The position numbers were made by a program, and so were the translations under genes. From contig JANDLU010000001.1 in NCBI GenBank assembly GCA_024330215.1, positions 62,001 to 126,000 on the forward strand: a DNA stretch of 64,000 nt, read 5' to 3'. The notes beneath the pieces were generated by a model. It had not been told where the DNA came from and searched no databases. It saw only the letters and a list, made by a program, of their open reading frames with translations. The stretch is from Candidatus Gaiellasilicea maunaloa (lineage in GTDB: Bacteria > Actinomycetota > Thermoleophilia > Gaiellales > Gaiellaceae). Below, in pieces: positions 15,442-23,334 of the stretch (position 1 is its first letter; each line of letters opens with the position of its first letter).

Positions 15442-16637
15442 AGCAGATCTATCCCGCAAGCATCACCGGCAAGGGCGCGATCTCGGGAGCGAGCGTCCTC
15501 GACCACAAGTTCGGCCAGTCCGATCCGTACACGCTCGGGGTGGAGGAGGAGTACATGCTCCTCGACGGCGAGACGTTCGACCTCGTGCAGCACATCGACA
15601 CGGTGCTCCAGGCGATCAGCGGACACGAGCTCGAGCCGCGGATCAACGCCGAGCTGATGCAGTCGGTGATCGAGATCGCGACGCCGGTCTGCCGCACCGC
15701 CGGCGACGTCCAGGTGGAGCTGCTGAAGCTGCGCGCCTACGTGACGGAAGTCGGCCGCGAGAAGGGAATGCGCGTCGGCTCGGCGGGGACGCATCCGTTC
15801 TCGCTCTTCGAGCGCCAGCGGATCACCGCGCGCGACCGCTACCGCAACCTCGTCGACCAGCTCCAGTACATCGCGCGACGCGAGCTGATCTTCGGGATGC
15901 ACGTCCACGTCGCGGTCGACGAGCCCGAGAAGGCGATCCAGGTCGTGAACGGGCTCCTCCCCCAGCTCGGGCCGCTGCTCGCGCTCTCGGCCAGCTCGCC
16001 CTTCTGGCGCGGCGAGCCAACCGGCCTCTCCTCGAGCCGGCAGATGGTCTTCGCGGCCTTCCCGCGCTCGGGTCCACCGCCGCGCTTCAAGGACTACGCC
16101 GACTACGCAGAGGTTGTCGGCCAGCTCGAGCGCACCGGCTGCATCGCCGACTACACGCACATCTGGTGGGACATCCGGCTGCACCCGCGCCTCGGCACCG
16201 TCGAGATCCGGATCTGCGACGCCGTCACCCGCGTCGAGGACGCGACCGCTCTCGCCGCCTACTGCCAGGCGCTCGTCAAGTCGCTTTGCGAACGCTTCGA
16301 GAGGGGCGAGCCGATCCCGACCTATCACCGGATCCTGACGACCGAGAACAAGTGGCTTGCCGCGCGCTACGGGCTCGAGGCGCCTGTGATGGATCTCGGC
16401 GCCGGCCTGCGCAACCGCGTCCCGGTCGCGCAGATCATCCGGCGAACGCTGAAGGAGATCGAGCCGCACGCGCGCGAGCTCGGCTCCGATCGCGAGCTCG
16501 AGGGGATCGGGGAGATCCTCGGCCGCGGCAACGGCTCCGACCGCCAGCTCCGCGTCTTCAACGCGAACCGCGACATCGTCGAGGTCGTCGAGGAGATCGC
16601 GAAGGCGACCGAGACCGTGCCCGTTACGGCGCAGTAG
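15438..16637 (+). CDS. Carboxylate-amine ligase, glutamate-cysteine ligase type 2 (YbdK-like)
   Basis: A 399-residue GCS2-family ATP-dependent ligase. LGVEEEYMLLDG opens the domain and INAELMQSVIEIAT follows. GMHVHVAV, YTHIWWDIRLHPRLGTVEIRICD (parts DIRLHPRLGT and VEIRICD) and AARYGLEAPVMD are family blocks. Such enzymes join glutamate to an amine; the E. coli homolog YbdK has weak glutamate-cysteine ligase activity. A role in thiol or secondary-metabolite synthesis is possible, but the acceptor amine is not known. Co-translated with ridA. Confidence 0.88.
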   Translation: MKQIYPASITGKGAISGASVLDHKFGQSDPYTLGVEEEYMLLDGETFDLVQHIDTVLQAISGHELEPRINAELMQSVIEIATPVCRTAGDVQVELLKLRAYVTEVGREKGMRVGSAGTHPFSLFERQRITARDRYRNLVDQLQYIARRELIFGMHVHVAVDEPEKAIQVVNGLLPQLGPLLALSASSPFWRGEPTGLSSSRQMVFAAFPRSGPPPRFKDYADYAEVVGQLERTGCIADYTHIWWDIRLHPRLGTVEIRICDAVTRVEDATALAAYCQALVKSLCERFERGEPIPTYHRILTTENKWLAARYGLEAPVMDLGAGLRNRVPVAQIIRRTLKEIEPHARELGSDRELEGIGEILGRGNGSDRQLRVFNANRDIVEVVEEIAKATETVPVTAQ

Positions 16638-16649
16638 CCGTACAAACCT

Positions 16650-17492
16650 CTAGGGTGCTGCCGGGCGCCTGAACGCTCGCACGACGAAGGCGCGGGTGTC
16701 GATGGTCGCGAGACGCGAGCTGCGCTGGGTCAGAACCAGCGCGCCCCCACGCACCGCCATCCTCACGTTCCCAATCGCGTCCCCGATGCCGCGCCACGGC
16801 AGGTCGATGCACACCGCCTTGCGGTGGCGCGTGTCGAGCGCGTGCACGAACGCGGTTCCGTTCGGCTTCGCGTAGAGCGTGTAGGCCCAGCCGCCGTCGC
16901 GGCTCGTCGCGCGGGTCATCGGGGAGCCGCGCATCTCGCCGGGCGCCTCGCTGGAGTCGGCGACCGACCCGGCCAGCAGCCGACCGCTCGCAAGCTCGAT
17001 CGCCCGGACGCGGTAGCGGGCATTCTCGGCCGAGCCGAGATACTGGACCGCGTAGAGCAGGCGTCCGTCCGGCGAAAGGGCGTCGAACGACCAGGAGCCG
17101 CGGAGCTCGAGCAGCCGCTCTCGTTTCAACCGCTTCGTGCTCAGGATCGCGAAGCGGGTGATGGCGCCGGGTCTCGGCGCTCCGGCGAAGCTCGCGAGGA
17201 CGAGCGTACGGCCGTCGGCCGAGACACCGCCCGTCGAGCCGTCGTAGGCAACGCGCGGGATCCCGTAGGTGCCGCGCACGGAGGCATAGCGCTCGACGCG
17301 GCCGGTTCTGACGCGGACGGCTGCGACGGCGGTCGTGCTCCCGGACGGCAGAGCGACGTAGCGCGTCGCGCCGCCGGGTGCGAGCACGCCGTCCCAGCCT
17401 GTGACGGCGCCGGGCGAGGGCCCGCCGCCGGCGGCAGCCGAGCCCGCGACGAGAGCCAGAGAGACGACTGCGACTGCTGCGAACCTGAGCAT
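16650..17492 (-). CDS. Secreted beta-propeller-like protein
   Basis: A 280-residue protein with a Sec-type signal peptide (MLRFAAVAVVSLALVAGSAAA). Repeats of the kind TGRVERYASV, SADGRTLVLAS and SPDGRLLYAVQ follow, as in WD40/TolB-like propellers. It probably binds ligands or cell-wall material outside the cell; no catalytic residues are seen. It diverges from the Tat-type propeller gene at 17587, so the 94 bases between them should hold both promoters. Confidence 0.7.
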   Translation of the reverse strand: MLRFAAVAVVSLALVAGSAAAGGGPSPGAVTGWDGVLAPGGATRYVALPSGSTTAVAAVRVRTGRVERYASVRGTYGIPRVAYDGSTGGVSADGRTLVLASFAGAPRPGAITRFAILSTKRLKRERLLELRGSWSFDALSPDGRLLYAVQYLGSAENARYRVRAIELASGRLLAGSVADSSEAPGEMRGSPMTRATSRDGGWAYTLYAKPNGTAFVHALDTRHRKAVCIDLPWRGIGDAIGNVRMAVRGGALVLTQRSSRLATIDTRAFVVRAFRRPAAP

Positions 17493-17586
17493 GGTGTGCC
17501 TCCTTCGGAGAGGTGTCGCAACTCCTACACCGGTATGGCCGCGAGAGGTCCCGGACCTCGCAATGCGTCTCGCACGTACCAAGTGC

Positions 17587-18570
17587 ATGGACAGACGCCG
17601 CTTCCTCGCCGCCACTGCCGCACCGCTCGTGCTCGGAGCGGCTCCGGCTCTCGCAGCCCGGCGCGGAGGGACGCCGCTCGCGCTCGTCACCGCCGACCTC
17701 GAGTCGAGCATCGTCGCGGTCAATGTTGCCACCGGCGACGTGCACCGGCGGCTGCGCGTTCCCGCCGATCCGCGAAGCATCGAGAGCATCGGCGTGATCG
17801 GCGCCGTCGTCGCGCACACCGCCGGCGGCCGCCTGACGCTGATCGACTCCGACCTGCGCGTCCACTCGATCGCGGGCGAGTTCGGCGCACCTCGCTACTC
17901 CGCCGTCTCCCAGGACCTCCGTCCCACTCTCTCGCCGGGCAGCCCTCTCGCCTACGTCACGGACTCCGCGCAGGAGGAGGTCGTCGTCGTGGACCTGCGC
18001 AAGCGTCGCGTCGTTGAGCGGGTAGGCGTCGATGGGCCATGCCGCCACCTCAGCATCGATCGAGCGGGCACGCGGCTCTGGGTCGCTCTCGGAAACAAGG
18101 CTGAGACGCTCGCCGTGCTCTCGCTCGCCGTGCCTCGCCGTCCCCGGGTCGTCGGCTCGATCCGACCGCCGTTCCTCGCACACGACGTCGGCTTCACGCC
18201 CGGCGGCCGCCGCGTCTGGGTCACGTCCGGCGATCGCGGCCGAATCGCGATCTACGAGGCTCGCAATGGGAAGCTCGTGCGAACGATCGCGGCCGATGCG
18301 CCGCCGCAGCACGTAACGTTCATCGGCGACCGCGCCTTCGTCACGAGCGGCGACGACGCAATCCTGCGCGTTCATGCCCTCGACGGCCGGCTGCTGCGCT
18401 CGGCCCCGGTGCCCGCCGGCTCGTACAACGTGCAGCAAGGCGGCCGCTGGATCCTGACGCCGTCACTAACCGAGGGGACGCTGTGCTCCTTCAGCGAACG
18501 CGGCGCCCAGCTGCACGAGTTGCGCGTCGCCCGCTCGTCTCACGACGCGTGCTTCATCGTCGGCACATGA
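17587..18570 (+). CDS. Secreted YVTN-type beta-propeller protein with Tat-like signal
   Basis: A 327-residue protein. The N-terminus MDRRRFLAATAAPLVLGAA is a twin-arginine-type signal. Propeller repeats follow: VTADLESSIVAVNVATGDV, VTDSAQEEVVVVDLRKRRV, VTSGDRGRIAIYEARNGK and VTSGDDAILRVHALDGR. The ATG at 17587 is chosen because the signal begins there; a far upstream frame opening has no coding character. It precedes the ECF sigma gene by 40 bases and is similar in style to the propeller at 20217-21176. Confidence 0.8.
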   Translation: MDRRRFLAATAAPLVLGAAPALAARRGGTPLALVTADLESSIVAVNVATGDVHRRLRVPADPRSIESIGVIGAVVAHTAGGRLTLIDSDLRVHSIAGEFGAPRYSAVSQDLRPTLSPGSPLAYVTDSAQEEVVVVDLRKRRVVERVGVDGPCRHLSIDRAGTRLWVALGNKAETLAVLSLAVPRRPRVVGSIRPPFLAHDVGFTPGGRRVWVTSGDRGRIAIYEARNGKLVRTIAADAPPQHVTFIGDRAFVTSGDDAILRVHALDGRLLRSAPVPAGSYNVQQGGRWILTPSLTEGTLCSFSERGAQLHELRVARSSHDACFIVGT

Positions 18571-18610
18571 CGCGGGACCTCTCCGACCATGGCGGTCGTA
18601 GAGTCAGCGC

Positions 18611-19120
18611 ATGGCCGGCGGCCGCGACGAGCGCGCCTGGGTCCACGGCGCGCAACGAGGATCGGCCTCGGACCTGGAGGCCCTCTTTCGCCTGCACTGG
18701 CCGCGGGCCTTCCGTGCGGCCTTCCTCGTCGTCCACGACTCGGCGGCTGCGGAAGACATCGCGCAGGAGAGCTTCCTCGCCGCCGTGCGCGCGCTCGACC
18801 GCTTCGACCGGCGGCGGCCCTTCGGCCCGTGGCTGCACCGGATCGTGGTCAACCGCGCGATCGACTGGTCGCGGGCGCGGCAGCTTCGCGGGGAGACCGA
18901 GTTGCTGAACATCGTCGCCGCGCCTCTCGAGCCTGACCCGCTCGACGGATCGCTGCTGGCATCGCTCGCGGCCCTCCCGCCGGAGCATCGTGCCGTGATC
19001 GTCCTCCGCCACCTGCTCGAGTACACGCCCGGCGAGATCGCGGAGCTGCTCGGCTTGCCGCGCGGCACGGTCAATTCCCGCCTCCGTCGCGGGCTCGACT
19101 CGCTCAAGGAGCACGTGTGA
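18611..19120 (+). CDS. ECF-family RNA polymerase sigma factor
   Basis: A 169-residue sigma-70 family factor with region 2 (LFRLHWPRAFRAAFLVVHD, AEDIAQESFLAAVRAL) and region 4 (LPPEHRAVIVLRHLLEY, GEIAELLGLPRGTVNSRLRRG). No region 3 is present, as in extracytoplasmic-function sigmas. Its GTG-linked downstream partner is a single-pass membrane protein, probably its anti-sigma. The target regulon likely includes the envelope genes around it, which is inference. Confidence 0.92.
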   Translation: MAGGRDERAWVHGAQRGSASDLEALFRLHWPRAFRAAFLVVHDSAAAEDIAQESFLAAVRALDRFDRRRPFGPWLHRIVVNRAIDWSRARQLRGETELLNIVAAPLEPDPLDGSLLASLAALPPEHRAVIVLRHLLEYTPGEIAELLGLPRGTVNSRLRRGLDSLKEHV

Positions 19121-20232
19121 GGCGCGAGCTGGAGCGCGTCGAGATCCCCGGCGAGCACGAGGCGCGCACACGGGCGCGCGCGGTCGTGCTGGTGGCCTTC
19201 TCGGAGCGCGAGCCGACACCCCACCGTCGTTCGCGGAGGCCGGTCGCAGCTCTCGCCGCCGCGGTTGTCGTCGTCGCGGGACTGCTGAGCCCGCCCGGCC
19301 GCGCAGTACTCGGCGAGCTCCGCGCTGCGGTCGGCGTGGAGCGCGCGCAGCCCGCCCTCTTCTCGCTGCCGGCGCCGGGCCGACTGCTCGTCTCGTCCGA
19401 CTCCGGCGCCTGGATCGTCGATCCGGACGGCTCGAAGCGGCTGCTCGGCGACTATCGCGAGGCGTCCTGGTCGCCCTTCGGCCGCTTCGTCGTCGCCGCT
19501 CGCCGCAACGAGCTTGCGGCGCTCGAGCCGGACGGCGGCGTCCGGTGGACGGTGTCGCGACAGGATGTCCGGTCTCCTCGCTGGACCGGCAGCCCCGCGG
19601 ATACTCGCATCGCGTACGTCGACCGGTTGGGGCTCCGAGTCGTCGCGGGAGACGGCCGGCGAGACCGGCTCCTCGCGCCCGCCGAAGGTGGTGCGCTCGC
19701 GTGGCGACCCGGTCCCGGCTTTGAGTTGGCCTACGTCTCGGCGAGCGAGGTGCGCCTTCAAGACGTCGAGACCGGAGGTGTGCGCTGGCGCGCCAACGCC
19801 GGACGTCTTCCCGCCGCACGCGCGCTGTCGTGGTCGGCGGACGGCTCACGGCTCCTTGTCGTGCTGTCCGACCGGCTGCTCCTGCTGGACGGGCGCGGCC
19901 GCGAGCTGGCGCGCCGGACCGTCCACGGGATCTTGACCGCTGCCTTATCGCCGGACGGCGGCCGCGTCGCGCTCGCTCGCCGCACGGAGATCGTCCTCCT
20001 CGACGATCGCCTGCGTGGCCCTCGGCGGGTCTTCGCCGGCGGCGGTCGCCTCGAAGGACTCACCTGGTCGCAGGACGGGCGATGGGTGCTCACCGGCTGG
20101 CCAGCGGCCGACCAGTGGGTGTTCGTGCGCGTGACGCGCGGGGAACCGAGAATCGTGGCTGTGTCGAACGTGTCGGCGCAGTTCCGCTCGGGTACCTTCC
20201 CCCGCGTGGAGGGCTGGTGCTGCGCGGGCTGA
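19117..20232 (+). CDS. Membrane-anchored beta-propeller protein, putative anti-sigma factor
   Basis: A 371-residue protein with a short basic cytoplasmic N-terminus (1-42), one membrane helix (about 43-62, PVAALAAAVVVVAGLLS) and an extracytoplasmic TolB/WD-like propeller (DPDGSKRLLGDYREASWSP, SWSADGSRLLVVLSD, LSPDGGRVALARR). It overlaps the sigma gene by four bases (GTGA), the usual sigma/anti-sigma arrangement. The cytoplasmic part is short and lacks a zinc anti-sigma HxxxCxxC motif, so its role as anti-sigma is inferred from position and topology. Confidence 0.7.
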   Translation: MRRELERVEIPGEHEARTRARAVVLVAFSEREPTPHRRSRRPVAALAAAVVVVAGLLSPPGRAVLGELRAAVGVERAQPALFSLPAPGRLLVSSDSGAWIVDPDGSKRLLGDYREASWSPFGRFVVAARRNELAALEPDGGVRWTVSRQDVRSPRWTGSPADTRIAYVDRLGLRVVAGDGRRDRLLAPAEGGALAWRPGPGFELAYVSASEVRLQDVETGGVRWRANAGRLPAARALSWSADGSRLLVVLSDRLLLLDGRGRELARRTVHGILTAALSPDGGRVALARRTEIVLLDDRLRGPRRVFAGGGRLEGLTWSQDGRWVLTGWPAADQWVFVRVTRGEPRIVAVSNVSAQFRSGTFPRVEGWCCAG

Positions 20233-21176
20233 TCCTCGCTGCGGTCGCGCTGGCGGCCGCCGGCGGAGCCGCAATCGCGGCGCCGCAGCGGACGCTCGGC
20301 TACGTCGCGCTCGAGGACGACGGCCAAGTTGCCGTCGTCGACGTCGCCCGCGGGAGGGTGCTCGCACGCATCCCCGTTCCGGCGGGTCCGCACAACCTGA
20401 CGGCGAGCGGCGACGGCCGGATCGTCGTCGTCACGAGCCCGCCCGCCGGCCGGATCACGATCATCGACGGGCGGCGCTTCCGCGTCTTGCGGACGGTCGG
20501 CGGGTTCCGCTCCCCGCACGACGTCAAGCTCTCGGCCGACGGCCGCACGATCTACGTGGTCGACGAAGCCCGCGGCACGCTCGACGCCGTTGACACACGG
20601 AGCGGACGCCTGCTGCGCCGCCTCCCGGCCGGGGCCGGCGCCCACGACCTCGCCGGCGGAGACCTCGGCTGGGTCACGCACGGCCCGCGTGCCGTGCCGC
20701 TCGAGCTCTTCGACCTCGGCCGGCGACCCCGCAGTCCTTCTCGAACGGGCGCGCTCGACGCGCGCGGCGCGGCGCACGACATCGTCGTCGCACCCGACAC
20801 GGCGGACGTGTTCGTCACCTACTGGGAGGCCGGCGTCGTCGCCCGGATTCGAACCGGCGGCGCTCGGGTGCTCTGGCGCCGCACCGTCGGCACGGAGACA
20901 CACCATCTCGCCTTCGACTACTACAACGGGCAACGACTCTGGGTGACCGACCGCGCCGACCGCGTGCTCCTGCTCTCGGCGAAAAACGGGACCATCCTGA
21001 GACGCTTCGGCGGCTGCGCCGGGCCGCATCACGTCGCCGTAGCCACGGCGCGTCGCGCAGCCGTCGCGTGCAACGAGTCCGGCACCGTCGCGGTCTTCGA
21101 CGATCGCGCCGGCCTCGTGCGCTCGATCGGCGTCGGTCGCGGCCCGCATGGGATCGCCACCGCCCGGGTGCCGTGA
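20217..21176 (+). CDS. Secreted YVTN beta-propeller protein
   Basis: A 319-residue protein from a GTG at 20217, overlapping the previous gene by 16 bases. A hydrophobic signal (LRGLILAAVALAAAGGAAIA) is followed by propeller blades such as EDDGQVAVVDVARGRVLARI, SGDGRIVVVTSPPAGRITII and SADGRTIYVVDEARGTLDAV, and by THHLAFDYYNGQRLWVTD. It resembles the protein at 17587-18570. It presumably binds a ligand at the envelope. It is coupled to the next gene by a GTGA overlap. Confidence 0.78.
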   Translation: MLRGLILAAVALAAAGGAAIAAPQRTLGYVALEDDGQVAVVDVARGRVLARIPVPAGPHNLTASGDGRIVVVTSPPAGRITIIDGRRFRVLRTVGGFRSPHDVKLSADGRTIYVVDEARGTLDAVDTRSGRLLRRLPAGAGAHDLAGGDLGWVTHGPRAVPLELFDLGRRPRSPSRTGALDARGAAHDIVVAPDTADVFVTYWEAGVVARIRTGGARVLWRRTVGTETHHLAFDYYNGQRLWVTDRADRVLLLSAKNGTILRRFGGCAGPHHVAVATARRAAVACNESGTVAVFDDRAGLVRSIGVGRGPHGIATARVP

Positions 21177-22183
21177 GCCTTGCGCTCGCAGCGCTCTCGC
21201 TCCTCGCCTCGCTGGCGCCGGCGACGAACGCGGCGACCCGGTTCGAGAACATCGTCGCCGGTCACGAGTTGCGCTTGCCTGCCGGCTGGAGGGCGGTCGT
21301 TGGGGACGACGGCGCAACGCGCATCACGTGGCGCTCGCTCGAGGCGGGGGTCCGGATCGAGCTCATCGACCACGTCACCGTGCCGCGGAGCGAAGCGCCG
21401 CCGGAAGGAACGCCGATCAGGCTCGGGCCAGAACTGGGCCGCGAGGGGGTCGTCGGCCCAACGCACGTCGTCTCGTTTCGGCGCGGCGGGCACGTCTTCG
21501 AGACGATCGTGGGAGGCAACGCGCTCCCGAAAATTCGTGAGCGGATCGTCGAGCTGCTCGAGAGCGTCCGCCTGACCGCGCGCGGGCGCGCGGTGGCGAA
21601 CGTCCACTCGCTGCGTGTGCTCGGCCGTTCCTCTGCGGGCCGGCCGATCAGGGCCTGGCGGATCGGGAACCCGCGCTCGCCCCGACGAATCCTCGTCGTC
21701 GGCTGCATCCACGGCAACGAGTGCGCAGGAATGGCGGTGACGCAGCGGCTGGTCAACCTGCCCCGCCCGATCGCGCTCGACCTCTGGATCGTCCAGAACC
21801 TGAATCCCGACGGCCTTGCCAGCGGCCAGCGCGGCAACGCGCACGGCGCCGACCTCAACCGCGACTTCCTCGCCGGAACTCAGCGCGAGACCCGGATCGC
21901 ACGGAAGCTCATCCTCCGCATCCGTCCGGACGCGACGATCTGGTTCCACCAGCCGCAGGCACTCGTGCGCGCTTGGGGTCGCAGCCGCGCGACTGCCCGG
22001 CGGTATGCGCGGCTCGCCGGGATGCCGTATCGCTCGCTCGTGTGGCCGCCGGGCGCGGCCACACGCTGGCAGAACGGCCTCGGGCAGACCGCATTCGTCG
22101 TCGAGCTGCCGCGCGGTGCGCTCTCCTCGACCGCCGCCCGGCACGCGCGCGCGATCCTCAGGCTGGGCGGGGAGCCGGGCTGA
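21173..22183 (+). CDS. Secreted M14 zinc carboxypeptidase (MpaA-like)
   Basis: A 336-residue protein with a signal peptide (MSLALAALSLLASLAPATNA), a beta-rich N-terminal domain and an M14 peptidase domain. Zinc ligands are His180 and Glu183 in CIHGNECAG and likely His259 in IWFHQP. NLNPDGLASG and HGADLNRDF are substrate-site motifs, and Glu311 in FVVELPRG is the catalytic glutamate. Relatives cleave murein peptides such as L-Ala-D-Glu-mDAP. GTG start in a four-base overlap with the upstream gene. Confidence 0.85.
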   Translation: MSLALAALSLLASLAPATNAATRFENIVAGHELRLPAGWRAVVGDDGATRITWRSLEAGVRIELIDHVTVPRSEAPPEGTPIRLGPELGREGVVGPTHVVSFRRGGHVFETIVGGNALPKIRERIVELLESVRLTARGRAVANVHSLRVLGRSSAGRPIRAWRIGNPRSPRRILVVGCIHGNECAGMAVTQRLVNLPRPIALDLWIVQNLNPDGLASGQRGNAHGADLNRDFLAGTQRETRIARKLILRIRPDATIWFHQPQALVRAWGRSRATARRYARLAGMPYRSLVWPPGAATRWQNGLGQTAFVVELPRGALSSTAARHARAILRLGGEPG

Positions 22184-22899
22184 ACGCGATTGATCGGCTC
22201 CTGATCCTCCCGCTCGCCGCACTCGCGGTGGCGGTACTCGCGCCGGCAACGTCGATCCCGCGGCCGTTCGAGCAGGCGTCCGCGATCAAGCCCGCGGAGG
22301 TGCACGATCCGCCGCCGCGGCCCGCCGCTGCGCCGCTGACCCGAGAGACGATCGCCTCACCCGTGGACAAGATCCGCTGGCGCCATTCTCGAGCGCTCGG
22401 GCTGCCCTGGCGGGGCCGGCTTGTCGCCGGTGTCCGCGTCCCCGCCGCCGGGGCGCGCTTCTTCACCTGGGATCCGGTTCAGCGCCGGTCGCCGAACCGC
22501 GCGTGGCGTCGCGTCGGGAGCGACCGGCTCGTGCGCACCCTGATGCGCGTGCTCGACGAGTTCGCCGCCGCCCATCCGCGCGCACCCCGGATCGGGATCG
22601 GCGACCTGAGCCGACCCGGAGGCGGCGACTTCGGCGTGCGCTACGGGCTCCCGGGCCACGCCTCGCACCAGAACGGACTCGATGCCGATCTCTACTACCC
22701 GCGCCTCGATCGGTGGGAGCGGCCGCCCAGAGCCGTGGCGCAGATCGACCGCACGCTCGCACAGGATCTCGTCGATCGCTTCGTGCGCGCCGGCGCGAGG
22801 TATGTCTTCGTCGGTCCGAGCACGGGGCTCACCGGCCCGCCGGCGGTCGTGCAGCCGCTGGCACACCACGACAACCACCTGCACGTTCGGCTGCGCTAG
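22180..22899 (+). CDS. Penicillin-insensitive murein endopeptidase-like protein (MepA/M74) with apparent CTG start
   Basis: About 239 residues: a hydrophobic export signal (AIDRLLILPLAALAVAVLAP), a linker, then a LAS-type metallopeptidase domain. The zinc motifs are GHASHQNGLDAD (His163 and Asp170 by family alignment) and AHHDNHLHVR (His233/His235). Such enzymes cut D-Ala-mDAP crosslinks in peptidoglycan. No ATG, GTG or TTG precedes the signal in frame. CTG in CTGA, overlapping the M14 gene stop by four bases, is the only sensible start. Confidence 0.78.
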   Translation: MNAIDRLLILPLAALAVAVLAPATSIPRPFEQASAIKPAEVHDPPPRPAAAPLTRETIASPVDKIRWRHSRALGLPWRGRLVAGVRVPAAGARFFTWDPVQRRSPNRAWRRVGSDRLVRTLMRVLDEFAAAHPRAPRIGIGDLSRPGGGDFGVRYGLPGHASHQNGLDADLYYPRLDRWERPPRAVAQIDRTLAQDLVDRFVRAGARYVFVGPSTGLTGPPAVVQPLAHHDNHLHVRLR

Positions 22900-22908
22900 C
22901 CTCCGCCG

Positions 22909-23334
22909 GTGGTCTGGCGCGAGAACGGCGAGCCCGTCGAGCTCGAGGAGCTTGCGGCCGAAGGCTCGATCCTCCTGCTCTTCTACCTCTTCGACTGGTC
23001 GAGGACCTGAACGCAGGAGTTGCGGCTCCTGCGTGACAGGGCAGACGAGTTCGAAGCGGCCGGCGTGCGAGTCTTCGGCGTCTCTCGCGACTCGTCCTTC
23101 TCGCATCGGGCGTGGAAGGAGGCGCTCGCGCTCGAGACCCCGCTCCTCTCCGACTGGAACGGGGAACTGACGAGGCGGCTCGGACTCGCGCGGGACTGGC
23201 GCGGGCTCGCCGATGTGCCGGAGCGAGCCGCGATCCTCGTCGACGAGGACGGTACGGTACGCAGAACGTGGCGCTACGCGGACTCCGAGGTGCCCGACTT
23301 CGACGCGCTGCTCGTAGCCGTTCGGGCTTCGTAG
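22909..23334 (+). CDS. Peroxiredoxin-like (AhpC/TSA) protein, candidate selenoprotein with in-frame TGA at 23008-23010
   Basis: From GTG at 22909 one frame runs to 23334 with a single interruption, TGA at codon 34. Upstream it encodes ILLLFYLFDWSRT and downstream TQELRLLRDRADEFE, then VRVFGVSRDSSFSHRAW and LLSDWNGELTRRLGL. These are the standard blocks on either side of the peroxidatic cysteine in AhpE/BCP-like peroxiredoxins. The TGA replaces that cysteine, and the order S-R-T-U-T-Q-E-L matches T-x-x-C-T-x-E-L. A perfect 9-bp hairpin starts right after the TGA. If read as Sec the product has 141 residues and reduces peroxides. The N-terminus is a little short. The alternative is a nonsense mutation or a base-call error. 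Confidence 0.75.
23006..23040 (+). promoter_or_regulatory. Hairpin at the in-frame TGA, candidate bacterial SECIS
   Basis: ACGCAGGAG (23011-23019) pairs perfectly with CTCCTGCGT (23026-23034) around the loop TTGCGG. CCTG (23006-23009, including TG of the TGA) can pair with CAGG (23037-23040) below it. A U-G pair would leave a UGCG tetraloop. The apical loop is only about ten bases from the TGA, closer than in most known bacterial SECIS elements, so function is not proven. Confidence 0.5.
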
